Shown: one piece after another, positions 1 through 9,421 of the stretch | Position numbering within the stretch: the stretch's first letter is position 1 | Layout: every line of letters starts with the position of its first letter | Assembly (NCBI RefSeq): GCF_900119365.1 | Contig: NZ_FPJO01000029.1 | Coordinates: 1 to 64,000 of the forward strand | DNA length: 64,000 bases | Direction: 5' to 3' | Origin: Streptomyces atratus | GTDB lineage: Bacteria; Actinomycetota; Actinomycetes; Streptomycetales; Streptomycetaceae | Notes under the pieces: model-generated | Told to the model about the DNA's origin: nothing | The model's database searches: none | Seen by the model: the letters and a program-made list of their open reading frames with translations, nothing else | Made by a program: the position numbers and the translations under genes

Positions 1-2472
1 GCCGACTACTGGGTGGACCACGTCCGCCAGGCCGTCCGCTTCCTCGACGGCGTACGCCACCTCGAAACCCAGGGCGTCACCACGTACCTGGAACTCGGAC
101 CCGGCGGAGTCCTCTCCGCCATGGGCCAGTCCTGCGCCGCCGACGACGACGCCGGTTTCGTACCCGCCCTCCGCAAGAACCGCCCCGAACCCGAGGCACT
201 CACCACCGCCCTCGCCGAACTCCACGTCCGAGGCACCCGCATCGACTGGACGACGTACTACGCCAACACCGGCGCCCAGCACACCGACCTCCCCACCTAC
301 GCCTTCCAGCGGCAACGCTTCTGGCCCAAGGCTCCGGTAGTGGGTGGGCACCCCGGTGCCGTCGATGGGACTCCGGTCGCGGACTCGGCCTTCTGGGAGG
401 CCGTGGCGCGCGAGGACCTTTCGGCGCTGGCCGGTGGTCGGGAACTGACCGCCGACAGTCCGCTGAGCGAGGTGCTTCCGGTGCTGTCGTCCTGGCACAA
501 CCGGCAGCAACAGCGTTCGGTGGCCGACGGCTGGCGCTACCGCGTCACCTGGAAGCCCGTACAGCCGTCGGACGGTGTGCTGACCGGCCGCTGGCTGCTG
601 GCCCTGCCGGAGGCCCTGTCCGGCACCGCCGTCGTCGAGTGGTGCGAGCACGGTCTGAAGGCGGCGGGCGCCGAGGTCGTGCGCATCACCGGCGCCACCG
701 ACCTGCCCGCGTACACCGATGCGACCGGTGTGCTGTCCCTGCTGGGCCTGGCGGGCGAGGAGACCCTCGACGAGGGGGTCGCGCCCGGCTTGCCGGCCAC
801 GCTTGAGCTCGTCCGGAAGTTGGGCGAGGCCGGGGTGGAGGCCCCGCTGTGGTGCCTGACGCAGGGTGCCGTCTCGACCGGAACCGCCGACCCGCTGCGC
901 AACGCCGCCCAGACGCAGGTCTGGGGCCTGGGCCGGGTGGTCGCCCTGGAGCACCCGAAGCGCTGGGGTGGTCTGATCGACCTGCCCGAGAGCCTCGACG
1001 CCCGTACCTGGGAGCAGGCTGCGGCAGTGCTGTCGGGTACGCCGGGCGCATCGGGTGAGGATCAGGTCGCGCTCCGCTCCTCCGGCGTCTTCGCGGGCCG
1101 GCTGCTGGCAGCGGCGGCTCCGGCCGGTGACCGCGAGTGGATCCCGCGCGGCACGGTACTGATCGGCGACGGCACCACGCCGCTCGCGGGGCACCTCGCG
1201 GGCTGGCTGGCGGGCACGGCGGTGGAGCGGGTCGTCCTGCTGACCCCGGTCGGCCGTACGCCCGCCCCGGACGTCCTCGAGAAGCTGGGCGAGCGGGCCG
1301 TGGTGCGGGACGTCGACGTGACCGACCGTACGCGACTGGCCTCTCTCGTAGCCGAGTTGGCGGCCGAAGGTGCTCCGGTCCGGGCCGTGGTCCACACCTC
1401 GGGCACGAGCCACTTCGCATCGGTCGCCGACACGGACCCGGCACAACTGACCGGGGCGCTGCGGGCGCGGGCCGCCGGGGCGGCCGCTCTGGACTCCGTG
1501 TTCGCGGAGACCGAGCTCGACGCCTTCGTCCTCTTCTCCTCCATCGCCGGTGTCTGGGGCAGTGGCGGGCAGGGGGCCTATGCCGCGGGTACCGCCTACC
1601 TGGACGGACTGGCCCAGCTCCGGCGGGCCCGGGGCCTGGCGGCCACGTCCGTGGCGTGGGGTCCGTGGGTCGGCGGCGACACGGCCGATTCCGGTGACGG
1701 GAACGGTGAGGAGCAGATGCGGCGACGTGGTCTGCTGCCCCTGGAGCCGGAGCAGGCACTCACCGCTCTGGCCCGTGCGGTGGCCGAGGAGTCACCGGTC
1801 CTGACCGTCGCGGACATGGACTGGGGGCGCTTCGCCCAGGCGTTCACCGCACTGCGTCCGAGCCCGCTGCTGGCGGACCTGCCGGACGTCGCCCGGATCA
1901 CGGCGGCCGCGGCCGAGGGCGAGGCGGAGAACTCCGATGTCGCCGACGAGCTGCGGCAGCGCCTCGCCGTTCTGCCGGAGGCGGAGCAGGAGGCCGAGCT
2001 GGTCGGGCTCATCCGTCAGCAGGCGGCCTCGGTGCTCGGGTACGCCTCGGTGGACGACATCGAGGCCGGCCGGGCCTTCCGCGAGATGGGCTTCGACTCG
2101 CTGATGGCCGTCGAGCTGCGCAATCGGCTCACCCGGGCCACGGGTCTGCGCCTGCCTGCGGGCTTCGTCTTCGACTACCCGAACGCGATCGCGGCCGCCC
2201 GTCTGCTGCGGCAGGACATCTTCCGGGACGGCGCGGCGAGCGGGGACTCCCTGCTCACCGAGCTGGACAAGCTGGAGGCCTCGCTGGTCACCTCGGAGCC
2301 CGATGCCCTCACCCGTACGCGGGTGGCAGTGCGGCTGCAGGCGTTCCTCGCGAAGTGGCAGGGCGAGGAGACGGATTCGTCGTCGGCGGCGGAGGGCGGT
2401 GTGCTGGGGCAGTTGGAGTCCGCTTCCGACGACGAGCTGCTCAGCTTCATCAACCGGGAGATGGGGCGGTAA
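1..2472 (+). CDS. Modular type I polyketide synthase, C-terminal part (AT end, KR, ACP, docking tail)
   Basis: The reading frame is open at the window edge, so the gene starts upstream. In order I see the C-terminal part of an acyltransferase ending in the usual post-AT linker (YAFQRQRFW, nt 299-325), a ketoreductase (about nt 535-1700), an acyl carrier protein with its phosphopantetheine serine in GFDSLMAVEL (nt 2089-2118), and a charged C-terminal docking tail (from about nt 2240). The KR looks inactive: the NADPH-binding TGGTGxLG motif is replaced by GDGTTPLAG, and the YxxxN catalytic pair reads YAAGT. The protein has no thioesterase, so it is not the last subunit of its line; the next PKS subunit is not in this window. 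A strong terminator follows. AT substrate specificity cannot be judged because the specificity motifs lie upstream. Confidence 0.95.
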   Translation, partial: ADYWVDHVRQAVRFLDGVRHLETQGVTTYLELGPGGVLSAMGQSCAADDDAGFVPALRKNRPEPEALTTALAELHVRGTRIDWTTYYANTGAQHTDLPTYAFQRQRFWPKAPVVGGHPGAVDGTPVADSAFWEAVAREDLSALAGGRELTADSPLSEVLPVLSSWHNRQQQRSVADGWRYRVTWKPVQPSDGVLTGRWLLALPEALSGTAVVEWCEHGLKAAGAEVVRITGATDLPAYTDATGVLSLLGLAGEETLDEGVAPGLPATLELVRKLGEAGVEAPLWCLTQGAVSTGTADPLRNAAQTQVWGLGRVVALEHPKRWGGLIDLPESLDARTWEQAAAVLSGTPGASGEDQVALRSSGVFAGRLLAAAAPAGDREWIPRGTVLIGDGTTPLAGHLAGWLAGTAVERVVLLTPVGRTPAPDVLEKLGERAVVRDVDVTDRTRLASLVAELAAEGAPVRAVVHTSGTSHFASVADTDPAQLTGALRARAAGAAALDSVFAETELDAFVLFSSIAGVWGSGGQGAYAAGTAYLDGLAQLRRARGLAATSVAWGPWVGGDTADSGDGNGEEQMRRRGLLPLEPEQALTALARAVAEESPVLTVADMDWGRFAQAFTALRPSPLLADLPDVARITAAAAEGEAENSDVADELRQRLAVLPEAEQEAELVGLIRQQAASVLGYASVDDIEAGRAFREMGFDSLMAVELRNRLTRATGLRLPAGFVFDYPNAIAAARLLRQDIFRDGAASGDSLLTELDKLEASLVTSEPDALTRTRVAVRLQAFLAKWQGEETDSSSAAEGGVLGQLESASDDELLSFINREMGR

Positions 2473-2501
2473 CCCACACCCCGGATCCTCGTCCTCACCG
2501 C

Positions 2502-2540
2502 CCGAACGGGGCACCGGCCGGCAACCGGTGCCCCGTTCGG
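2502..2540 (+). terminator. Rho-independent-type hairpin after the PKS gene
   Basis: A perfect 16-bp inverted repeat (CCGAACGGGGCACCGG at 2502-2517, its complement at 2525-2540) with a 7-nt loop lies 30 bp after the PKS stop codon. There is no clear T-run, as is common for Streptomyces terminators. Confidence 0.8.
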
Positions 2541-2586
2541 TGTTGTGTCCAGCGTTGTGTCCACTGTTCTGCTCCGGCTCGACCCG

Positions 2587-2624
2587 CCCTGTAGGCATCG
2601 GCAGCACCCTTTATGCCTCAGGGG
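2587..2624 (+). promoter_or_regulatory. Conserved upstream element of LAL regulator gene 1
   Basis: The pattern CCCTGTAGGC-N9-ACCCT-N8-CAGGGG ends 32 bp before the GTG start at 2657. The same elements with identical spacers lie upstream of the second LAL gene (14168-14205). The CCCT/AGGGG parts are inverted relative to each other, as expected for a dimeric regulator. I infer a shared promoter or operator; binding is not shown. Confidence 0.55.
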
Positions 2625-2656
2625 TTACGCGTCGGCTAGAAGCTCAGGGGGGCGCA

Positions 2657-5509
2657 GTGGAGCGGGACAGCCGTGAAGCGTTGGACGGTCTTGCGCGGCA
2701 ACTCGGCGAGTGCGCCGACGGCGCCGGCCAACTTGCACTGATTTCGGGGGGCCTGGCCAGTGGAAAGACCCGTCTGCTCCACGAGTTCTCGCGGTACGCG
2801 AGGGAGTCGGGTGCGCTGCATCTGACGGCCACCGGCTCGCGGGCGGAGGACGATTTCCCGGTAGGGGGCGTGGATCAGCTGTTCCGCAACCCGGACATCC
2901 CGCCGGAGGTCGCCGAGTGCGCCGCGCGGCTGTTGCCGGACGCGGCCGAGGCCACCGGGGCGGCCCGTGCCGTCCATGAACTCACCGTACGGCTGCTGGA
3001 ACTGGCCAGACACCGCCCGCTGGTCGTCAGCATCGACGACATCCAGTTCGCCGACGAATTCACCCTGCGGCTGATCCGGCATCTGCGGCAGCGGATCGCC
3101 TCGGCGCGGGTCATGATCGTACTGACCGAGTGGAGCTGGGCCCACCCGGCGATGACGCGTTTCCACGCCGAGATCACGCAGCATCCGCATCTGCGGCTGC
3201 GGCTGGCGCCGATGGACGAGCCGGCGCTGCGCCGGCTGATCGCGGAGCAGTCCGCCGACCGAACCACCGACGGGACCACGGTTCAGCAGTTCGCGCCCGA
3301 CCACGCATCGACGCTCCTGCGGTTGACGGGTGGCAATCCGCTGCTGGCGGGGGCGCTGATCGAGGACCACCGGGTCTGGCAGTCGGCGCATCCCGGTGCG
3401 ACGGCCGAGCACGAAGTGGTCGGTTCGTCGTACGCACAGGGCGTGCTGAACTGCCTCTACCGCTGGGATGCGAGTCTGCTGACCGTGGCACAGGGGCTGG
3501 CCGTGCTGGGCGCGGAGCGGGCCTCGGCCCCGCTGGTCGCGGAGTTGGTCGCGCTGCCGGTGGACGTGGTCGAGCAGGTGTTGAGCGTCCTGTGGGCCGC
3601 GGGGGTACTGGAGGGCGTGCGGTTCCATCCGGTGGCCGCGCAGGCCGTACTGGGCACGCTCGCCCCCGGGGAGCGGGCGCGGCTGCACGCCACCGCCGCC
3701 GAGCTGTTGCAACTGCGGGGCGCGGATCCGGTGACGGTGGCGAAGCAGTTGATCGCTTCCGGCTCCGGTGCGGCGGCCGGGCACTGGCCGGCGTGGGCGG
3801 CCGATGTGCTGCGCCGTGCGGCGGCGGAGGCGGCCACGGGCGACGACGTCGAGCTGGTGACCCGCTGTCTGGAGTCGGCGCTGGAGGCGACCGCGGACCC
3901 TGCGGAGCAGGAGGTGCTGCGGCGCGAACTGTCCCGGGTGGTGTGGCAGGTCGATCCGGCGGCGTCCGACCGCTGGCAGGCGGCACCGCGCGGCGCGCTC
4001 GCGCAGGGCGCCCTGGCCGGGCGGGACGCGCTGCCGCTGCTGAAGCAGGCGCTGTGGAAGGGCGATGCCGGTACCGCGCGTGCGGCCCGTGAGGCGTACG
4101 AGCAGCGCAGGGCCGGCAAGGACGACGACCGGTACGCGGAGGCGGAACTCCGTCTGGCGTACCGGTGGTTCTACGGCACCGAAGCCAGCACAGGTGCAGG
4201 CACAAGCGCAGCCTTCAATGGCGCCCCGCACGGGGACGATCCGTGGATCCGGGCGGTGCACGCCGTCGCGGAGGGCGCCGCGGGGGCGAACGCGAGGGGC
4301 GCGTTGCCCAGCGCGGAGCACATTCTGGAGAGCTGCCGACCGGGCGAGTCCCTGCTGGAGGTGGTGCTGGCCGCGCTGTTCACGCTGATCGGCGGCAATC
4401 AGCTCCAGCAGGCCGGGGAACAGACGGAGCGCCTGTACGCGGAAGCGCGGCGGCGCGGTGTGTTCACCTGGCAGGCCGCTCTGGGCACCGTACGGGCCGA
4501 GATCGCGTTGAGCAGGGGTGAGCCGGCGGTGGCCGCCGCGCGGGCACAGGCCGCGCTCGACGTGCTGTCGCCTCAGGGCTGGGGCGTGATGCGGGGGTAT
4601 CCGCTGAGCGTGCTGATCTCCGCGCAGACGGCGATGGGCCGGCCCGCAGAGGCCGAGGAACCGATTCGTCAGATGGCTCCGGAGGCCGTGCCGACCACGG
4701 TGTGGAGCCTGCGTTTCCTGTCCGCCCGCGGTCAGCACCACCTGGCGACCGACCGGCTGCTCGCGGCCGTCCGGGACTTCCAGGCATGCGGTCGGCTGGC
4801 CCAGGAAGCCCATCTGGACCTTCCCTTCGTGCCGTGGCGCATCGGCCTGGCGGAGGCGCATCTGCGGCTCGGCCGTACGGTCGTCGCCCGGGATCTGGTC
4901 AAGCAGCAGCTGGGCCGGGCGCAGGCGATCGGCCCGCGCACCCGGGGGATCTCGTTGCGGTTGCTCGCGGCGTGCGGTGAGCTGATGCAGCGTCCGGCTC
5001 TGCTCCGCAAGTCCGTCGAGGTGCTCCAGGCGGCGGGCGACCGGATGGAGCTGGCGCGTGCGCTGGCGGATCTTTCCGTGGCCTGCCGGAGTGTCGGCGA
5101 GCTCGACGAGGCACGCGCGGCGTCCTGGCGCGCGGCCCAGGAGGCGAAGATCTGCCAGTCCGGGTTCAGGACGGCGGCCGATCCCGTGGCACGTGCGCCG
5201 CGCGCGTCGCGTGCGCCACTCCCCGGGTACGGGGGCATGGCCCCCGTCGCCGAGCGGGACGACCGGGCCGTGGGGACCGGGGGCATCGGTGACGCGGGCG
5301 ATACGGAGGCGTCGCTGCTCAGCGATGCGGAGAACCGGGTGGCCCTGCTGGCCGCCCGTGGGTTCAGCAACCGGGACATCAGCCAGCAGTTGTTCATCAC
5401 GGTGAGTACGGTCGAACAGCACCTGACGCGCGTCTACCGGAAGCTGGGTGTCAGCAGCCGCCGGGCCCTGCCCACCCGTCTCCTGGCGCCTCCCCTGCAA
5501 GCACTGTGA
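2657..5509 (+). CDS. LAL-family (LuxR-type) transcriptional regulator 1
   Basis: This 950-residue protein has the LAL layout: an N-terminal AAA-type ATPase with Walker A GGLASGKT (residues 31-38) and Walker B VVSIDDIQFAD (about 122-132), a long helical TPR-like middle, and a C-terminal LuxR/GerE helix-turn-helix (about 884-945, containing STVEQHLTRVYRKLGV). Proteins of this family are usually pathway-specific activators of macrolide and polyene PKS clusters. The GTG start at 2657 follows a GGGGGG stretch and puts the Walker A near residue 30, as is usual; no earlier start in this frame has a good ribosome-binding site. It stands directly behind the type I PKS gene, so it probably activates that PKS. 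It is a paralogue of the protein at 14231-16864. Confidence 0.92.
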   Translation: MERDSREALDGLARQLGECADGAGQLALISGGLASGKTRLLHEFSRYARESGALHLTATGSRAEDDFPVGGVDQLFRNPDIPPEVAECAARLLPDAAEATGAARAVHELTVRLLELARHRPLVVSIDDIQFADEFTLRLIRHLRQRIASARVMIVLTEWSWAHPAMTRFHAEITQHPHLRLRLAPMDEPALRRLIAEQSADRTTDGTTVQQFAPDHASTLLRLTGGNPLLAGALIEDHRVWQSAHPGATAEHEVVGSSYAQGVLNCLYRWDASLLTVAQGLAVLGAERASAPLVAELVALPVDVVEQVLSVLWAAGVLEGVRFHPVAAQAVLGTLAPGERARLHATAAELLQLRGADPVTVAKQLIASGSGAAAGHWPAWAADVLRRAAAEAATGDDVELVTRCLESALEATADPAEQEVLRRELSRVVWQVDPAASDRWQAAPRGALAQGALAGRDALPLLKQALWKGDAGTARAAREAYEQRRAGKDDDRYAEAELRLAYRWFYGTEASTGAGTSAAFNGAPHGDDPWIRAVHAVAEGAAGANARGALPSAEHILESCRPGESLLEVVLAALFTLIGGNQLQQAGEQTERLYAEARRRGVFTWQAALGTVRAEIALSRGEPAVAAARAQAALDVLSPQGWGVMRGYPLSVLISAQTAMGRPAEAEEPIRQMAPEAVPTTVWSLRFLSARGQHHLATDRLLAAVRDFQACGRLAQEAHLDLPFVPWRIGLAEAHLRLGRTVVARDLVKQQLGRAQAIGPRTRGISLRLLAACGELMQRPALLRKSVEVLQAAGDRMELARALADLSVACRSVGELDEARAASWRAAQEAKICQSGFRTAADPVARAPRASRAPLPGYGGMAPVAERDDRAVGTGGIGDAGDTEASLLSDAENRVALLAARGFSNRDISQQLFITVSTVEQHLTRVYRKLGVSSRRALPTRLLAPPLQAL

Positions 5510-5673
5510 CCTGTGCCCCATGCCCTGCGAGTTCTCCCTCAAGCATGTACTCGAGAACCTTCTCAAGAACGCTCTCATGTCCGCTCGAACACCGATCGGG
5601 CATCGCGCACGAGGGGCGGGGAAGGCACTACCGTCGCCGTGACAGGATCCTCGCCCCTGGAACGGAGATCACG

Positions 5674-6420
5674 ATGCAATTCGGCGGCACCCTGCGGCTG
5701 TTCGTGTTCCCGCACGCGGGCGGGTCCCAGCTGATGTTCAACGAGTGGGCCCGGCTCTTCCCGGCGGGCTGGCGGCTGTTGCCGCAGGACTATCCGGGGC
5801 ACGGGCTGCTGGCGGGCGAGCCGCCGATCGGCGACGCGGACACGCTCGTGGACTGGTTCCTGGACCGGCTGTCCGCCGAACTCGACGACCCGGAGGTGCC
5901 CTTCGCCTGCTTCGGGCACAGCATGGGTTCCCTGATCGCGTTCGAGCTGACCCGCCGGCTCGTCGGCGAGGGCCGCCGGCCACCGGTGTGGCTGGGCCTG
6001 TCGGGCTGCGGAGCGCCGCGGCCGGGCCGGCCCGCCGGGGAGCCCGGCGAACTGTCCGACGCGGAACTGCGCCGCAAGCTGATCCGGCTGGGCGGTACGC
6101 CGCCGCGCATCCTGGACGACCCGGAGCTGTGGAGCGTCTTCGCCCCCGTCATCCGGGCGGACATCTCCCTCGTACGGAACTGGCGTCCGCCACAGGACGT
6201 GACGCCGCTGCCCGTAGCGCTCACCGTGTTCCACGGCGAGCAGGACACGACCGCGCCCGCGGGGCGGCTGGAGCAGTGGGCGGAGTCCACCGAGCACTTC
6301 CTCGGTGTCCGGCGCTTCGAGGGCGGCCACTTCTATTTCCAGAACGATCCGGCGGTGCTGGCCGACGCAGTCACCGCCGGGGTGCGGGCCGGACTGGAGG
6401 CCCTGGCAGGCACCCCGTGA
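5674..6420 (+). CDS. Type II thioesterase
   Basis: This 248-residue alpha/beta-hydrolase has the oxyanion-side motif FPHAGG (12-17), the nucleophile motif GHSMG (Ser83), and a C-terminal catalytic His in GGHFYF. Size and motifs fit editing type II thioesterases that remove wrong or stalled acyl groups from PKS carrier proteins. The ATG at 5674 follows ACGGAG. Its stop codon overlaps the GTG of the next gene (GTGA), so it is translationally coupled to the SARP. Its position behind PKS and LAL suggests that it serves the modular PKS, whereas the thioesterase at 31913-32674 sits with the aromatic PKS. Confidence 0.93.
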   Translation: MQFGGTLRLFVFPHAGGSQLMFNEWARLFPAGWRLLPQDYPGHGLLAGEPPIGDADTLVDWFLDRLSAELDDPEVPFACFGHSMGSLIAFELTRRLVGEGRRPPVWLGLSGCGAPRPGRPAGEPGELSDAELRRKLIRLGGTPPRILDDPELWSVFAPVIRADISLVRNWRPPQDVTPLPVALTVFHGEQDTTAPAGRLEQWAESTEHFLGVRRFEGGHFYFQNDPAVLADAVTAGVRAGLEALAGTP

Positions 6421-7460
6421 CCGAGTTCCGCATCCTGGGGCCGGTGGAGGTCCACGACGACCGGACGGGGCGGCGGATCGTCCCGCAGGGCTCCAAGCAG
6501 CGCGCGCTGCTCGCCGCGCTCGTCGTCGAGGCGGGGCGGACGCTGACGGTCGACCGGCTGGCCGACGAGCTGTGGGGCGACGAACCGCCCCGGCGGGCGG
6601 CCAACGCGGTGCAGGCCCATGTGGCCCGGCTGCGCCGGATGCTGAGCGACTCCGGCGGCGGCGAATGGATCAGCACCGAGCCCATGGGCTATCTGCTGCG
6701 GCTGGGCAGCGCCACCACCGACGCCCAGCGCTTCCAGCGGCTCTCCGCCGAGGGCCGGGCCGCGGCCTCCACCGACCCGGCGCACGCCACCGAACTGCTG
6801 GGGCGCGCGCTGGCGGTGTGGCGCGGTCCGGCGCTGGCGGACTGCCTGCACGGGCCGCTGTGCACGGCGGAGGCCGAGCGGCTGGAGGAGCACCGGCTGG
6901 CGGCCCTGGAGAAGCTGTACGAGACGCGGTTGCGCTCGGCGCCGCACGAGGATGTCACGGGCGAGCTGGAGCGGCTGACGTACGAGCATCCGCTGCGGGA
7001 GCGCTTCTACGACCTGTCGATGGTCGCGCTGTGCGTGGCGGGCCGGCCCGCCGAGGCGCTCGGTGTGTACGAGCGTGCGCGCAAGCTCCTGGTCGACGCG
7101 CTCGGCGTGGAGCCGGGCCCGGCGCTGCGTGCCCGGATGGAGGCCACGATCCGGCACGCGCCGTTCGCGGACCTCGGGACGATGCCGAGCGGACTGCTGC
7201 CCGGCATGCCCCACGGCATGTCGGACGCGGCGGCCCTGCTCGACCTCGGCGGTACGGTCGCCCGGCTGCGGGAACGCGTCGACGAGCTCTCCCGCGAGCA
7301 GGGCACCCTGTTGCGCCGGATCGACGAGCTCGCGGCCGCCGTGGACGGCGGCGCGCAGGGCCGGGAGTTCGGCGGATCAGCCCGGCGGGCGGCCCGGAGC
7401 TCCCTCGCCGGGCAGGAGTCCGGGCCCGTGATCACGAGGCCCATGCCCCCGGCGGCGTGA
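6417..7460 (+). CDS. SARP-family transcriptional activator 1
   Basis: This 347-residue protein has an N-terminal OmpR-like winged helix (about 1-95, starting FRILGPVEV) and a bacterial transcriptional activation domain (about 100-245, with ALAVWRG and LGVEPGPALR). This is the arrangement of Streptomyces antibiotic regulatory proteins. The C-terminal extension has a heptad-like stretch (ARLRERVDELSREQG) that probably forms a coiled coil. The GTG start overlaps the thioesterase stop. Its 3' end overlaps by 29 bp the convergent acyl-CoA carboxylase epsilon gene. It is one of three SARPs in the window, and which of them reads the heptamer boxes listed here is unknown. Confidence 0.93.
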   Translation: MTEFRILGPVEVHDDRTGRRIVPQGSKQRALLAALVVEAGRTLTVDRLADELWGDEPPRRAANAVQAHVARLRRMLSDSGGGEWISTEPMGYLLRLGSATTDAQRFQRLSAEGRAAASTDPAHATELLGRALAVWRGPALADCLHGPLCTAEAERLEEHRLAALEKLYETRLRSAPHEDVTGELERLTYEHPLRERFYDLSMVALCVAGRPAEALGVYERARKLLVDALGVEPGPALRARMEATIRHAPFADLGTMPSGLLPGMPHGMSDAAALLDLGGTVARLRERVDELSREQGTLLRRIDELAAAVDGGAQGREFGGSARRAARSSLAGQESGPVITRPMPPAA

Positions 7461-7677
7461 ACGGGGCGGGCCTGCGGTGGCGGAGCGCCCGGACCTGCGG
7501 GACGGAGGAGTCCCGTTCCCGTGCCTCGTTCTCCCGCGCCTCGTTCGCCAGCCGGAGCCGGGCCGTGAGCAGCACGGCGAGGGCGGCGACCTCCTCGGCC
7601 GTCGGACTTCCCTTGGCGACGCGGACGGACGCGGAGGTGAGCGCGGCGGCCGGCGTCTCGTTCCCCGGGGCGGTCAC
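7432..7677 (-). CDS. Acyl-CoA carboxylase epsilon subunit
   Basis: This small 81-residue protein has the signature of actinobacterial AccE/PccE epsilon subunits: a short conserved strand VRVAKGSPTAEEVAALAVLL followed by a charged helix. Epsilon subunits stabilise the carboxyltransferase beta hexamer and raise its activity. The GTG at 7677 overlaps the stop of the upstream beta-subunit gene (GTGA), indicating coupled translation. The gene is convergent with, and slightly overlaps, SARP 1. Confidence 0.85.
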   Translation of the reverse strand: MTAPGNETPAAALTSASVRVAKGSPTAEEVAALAVLLTARLRLANEARENEARERDSSVPQVRALRHRRPAPFTPPGAWAS

Positions 7678-9320
7678 AGCGGCAGGTTTCCGTGCTTGCG
7701 GCTGGGCTGCTCGGCGTATTTCGTACGGAGCATGTCCAGGGTGGAGATCAGCCGGGCGCGGGTGTCGGCCGGGTCGATGACATCGTCGACGAGGCCGCGT
7801 TCGGCCGCGTAGTACGGGTGCATCAGCTCGGTCTGGTACTCCTTGATCTTCTGCCGGCGGGTCTCGTCCGGGTTGTCGGAGGCGTTGATCTCCCGGCGGA
7901 AGATGACGTTCGCAGCGCCTTCGGCCCCCATGACGGCGATCTCGTTGGAAGGCCAGGCCAGGGCGATGTCGGCGCCGATGGAGCGGGAGTCCATGACGAT
8001 GTACGCGCCGCCGTAGGCCTTGCGCACCACCAGCGAGATGCGCGGCACCGTCGCGTTGCAGTACGCGTACAGCAGCTTGGCGCCGTGCCGGATGATGCCG
8101 TTGTGCTCCTGGTCGACGCCGGGCAGGAAGCCGGGCACGTCGATCAGGGTGACCAGCGGGATGCTGAACGAGTCGCAGAACTGCACGAATCGCGCGGCCT
8201 TCTCGGAGGCGTGGATGTCCAGGACGCCCGCGAGGCAGGCCGGCTGGTTGGCCACGATGCCGACGACCCGGCCGCCGAGCCGGGCCAGGGCGCACACGAT
8301 GTTCTGCGCCCACTGGCTGTGCACCTCGAAGTAGTCGCCGTGGTCGGCGATCTCCTCGATCAGGGCACGCATGTCGTACGAGCGGTTCGGCTGGGCCGGC
8401 ACCAGGTCCAGCAGGCTGTCGTTGCGGCGGTCGACGGGGTCGTCGAGGTCGCCGGCGGGGGCGAGTTCGCGGTTGTTCTGCGGCAGGAGCGAGAGCAGGT
8501 GCCGTACGTCCTCCAGGCAGCTCTCCTCGTCGTCGTAGGCGAAGGCCGCGACGCCCGAGGACTCGGCGTGGCTGTCGGCGCCGCCGAGGTGCTCCATGCT
8601 GACGGCTTCACCGGTGACCGCCTGGACGACATCGGGGCCGGTGATGAACATCTGCGAGGTGCCGCGCACCATGAAGACGAAGTCCGTGAGCGCCGGGGAG
8701 TACGCGGCGCCGCCGGCGCAGGGGCCGAGGATGACGGAGATCTGCGGGATGACGCCGGAGTTGCGGACGTTGCGCTGGAAGATGCCGCCGTATCCGGCGA
8801 GCGCGGTGACGCCTTCCTGGATGCGGGCGCCCGCGCCGTCGCAGAGGCCCACGACGGGGGCGCCGGCGGCCTCGGCGAGGTCCATCAGTTTGTGGATCTT
8901 CTCGGCGTGGGCCTCGCCCAGCGCCCCGCCGAAGATGCGGAAGTCGTGGGCGTAGGTGAAGACGGTGCGGCCGTGGACCTTGCCCCAGCCGATGACGACT
9001 CCGTCGGTGTGGGGTTTCCTGTCCTCCAGGCCGAAGCCGGTGGCGCGGTGTCTGCGCAGCCCTTCGACCTCGTTGAACGTGCCCTCGTCGAAGAACAGGG
9101 CGATGCGTTCCCGGGCGGTCAGTTTGCCCTTGGCGTGCTGTGCCGCGGTGGCCCGCTCTCCGGGTCCGGATTCGGCCAGCGCCTGTATGGCGTGGAGTTC
9201 GGCCGTGCGCTCGCGCATGGTCGCGACACGGTTCTCGTCGCGGCCCGCGGCGGCCGGGCGCATGCTCCCGGGTTCCGGGGCCGGCGCGGTCTTCAGCGGT
9301 TTTTCCTCGACGATGCTCAT
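7674..9320 (-). CDS. Acyl-CoA carboxylase beta subunit (carboxyltransferase)
   Basis: This 548-residue protein is a full-length biotin-dependent carboxyltransferase of the propionyl/acetyl-CoA carboxylase beta type. Visible landmarks are the N-terminal ATAAQHAKGKLTARERI and the two acyl-CoA/biotin oxyanion-hole regions (GPCAGGAAYSPALTDF and RKAYGGAYIVMDS). It moves CO2 from carboxybiotin to acetyl- or propionyl-CoA to make the malonyl or methylmalonyl extender. The epsilon subunit follows, but the biotinylated alpha subunit is not in the window, so a host-encoded alpha is presumably used. The ATG at 9320 has AAAGGG upstream. It probably boosts extender supply for the polyketide synthases here. 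Confidence 0.95.
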   Translation of the reverse strand: MSIVEEKPLKTAPAPEPGSMRPAAAGRDENRVATMRERTAELHAIQALAESGPGERATAAQHAKGKLTARERIALFFDEGTFNEVEGLRRHRATGFGLEDRKPHTDGVVIGWGKVHGRTVFTYAHDFRIFGGALGEAHAEKIHKLMDLAEAAGAPVVGLCDGAGARIQEGVTALAGYGGIFQRNVRNSGVIPQISVILGPCAGGAAYSPALTDFVFMVRGTSQMFITGPDVVQAVTGEAVSMEHLGGADSHAESSGVAAFAYDDEESCLEDVRHLLSLLPQNNRELAPAGDLDDPVDRRNDSLLDLVPAQPNRSYDMRALIEEIADHGDYFEVHSQWAQNIVCALARLGGRVVGIVANQPACLAGVLDIHASEKAARFVQFCDSFSIPLVTLIDVPGFLPGVDQEHNGIIRHGAKLLYAYCNATVPRISLVVRKAYGGAYIVMDSRSIGADIALAWPSNEIAVMGAEGAANVIFRREINASDNPDETRRQKIKEYQTELMHPYYAAERGLVDDVIDPADTRARLISTLDMLRTKYAEQPSRKHGNLPL

Positions 9321-9421
9321 GGAGGCCCTTTCGACACAGAGGCACCGGATTCCGGCCGGTGTCGCGTCGTCCAGCATCGGCGCAGGCGCTACAGCCGGAC
9401 TCGAATTCCGCACGGGAACGC

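Noticed and set aside
2303..2656. N-terminal extension of LAL 1 into the PKS gene end
   Set aside because: The frame stays open upstream, but it would cross the terminator and the conserved upstream element, and the added residues are low-complexity Arg/Ser.
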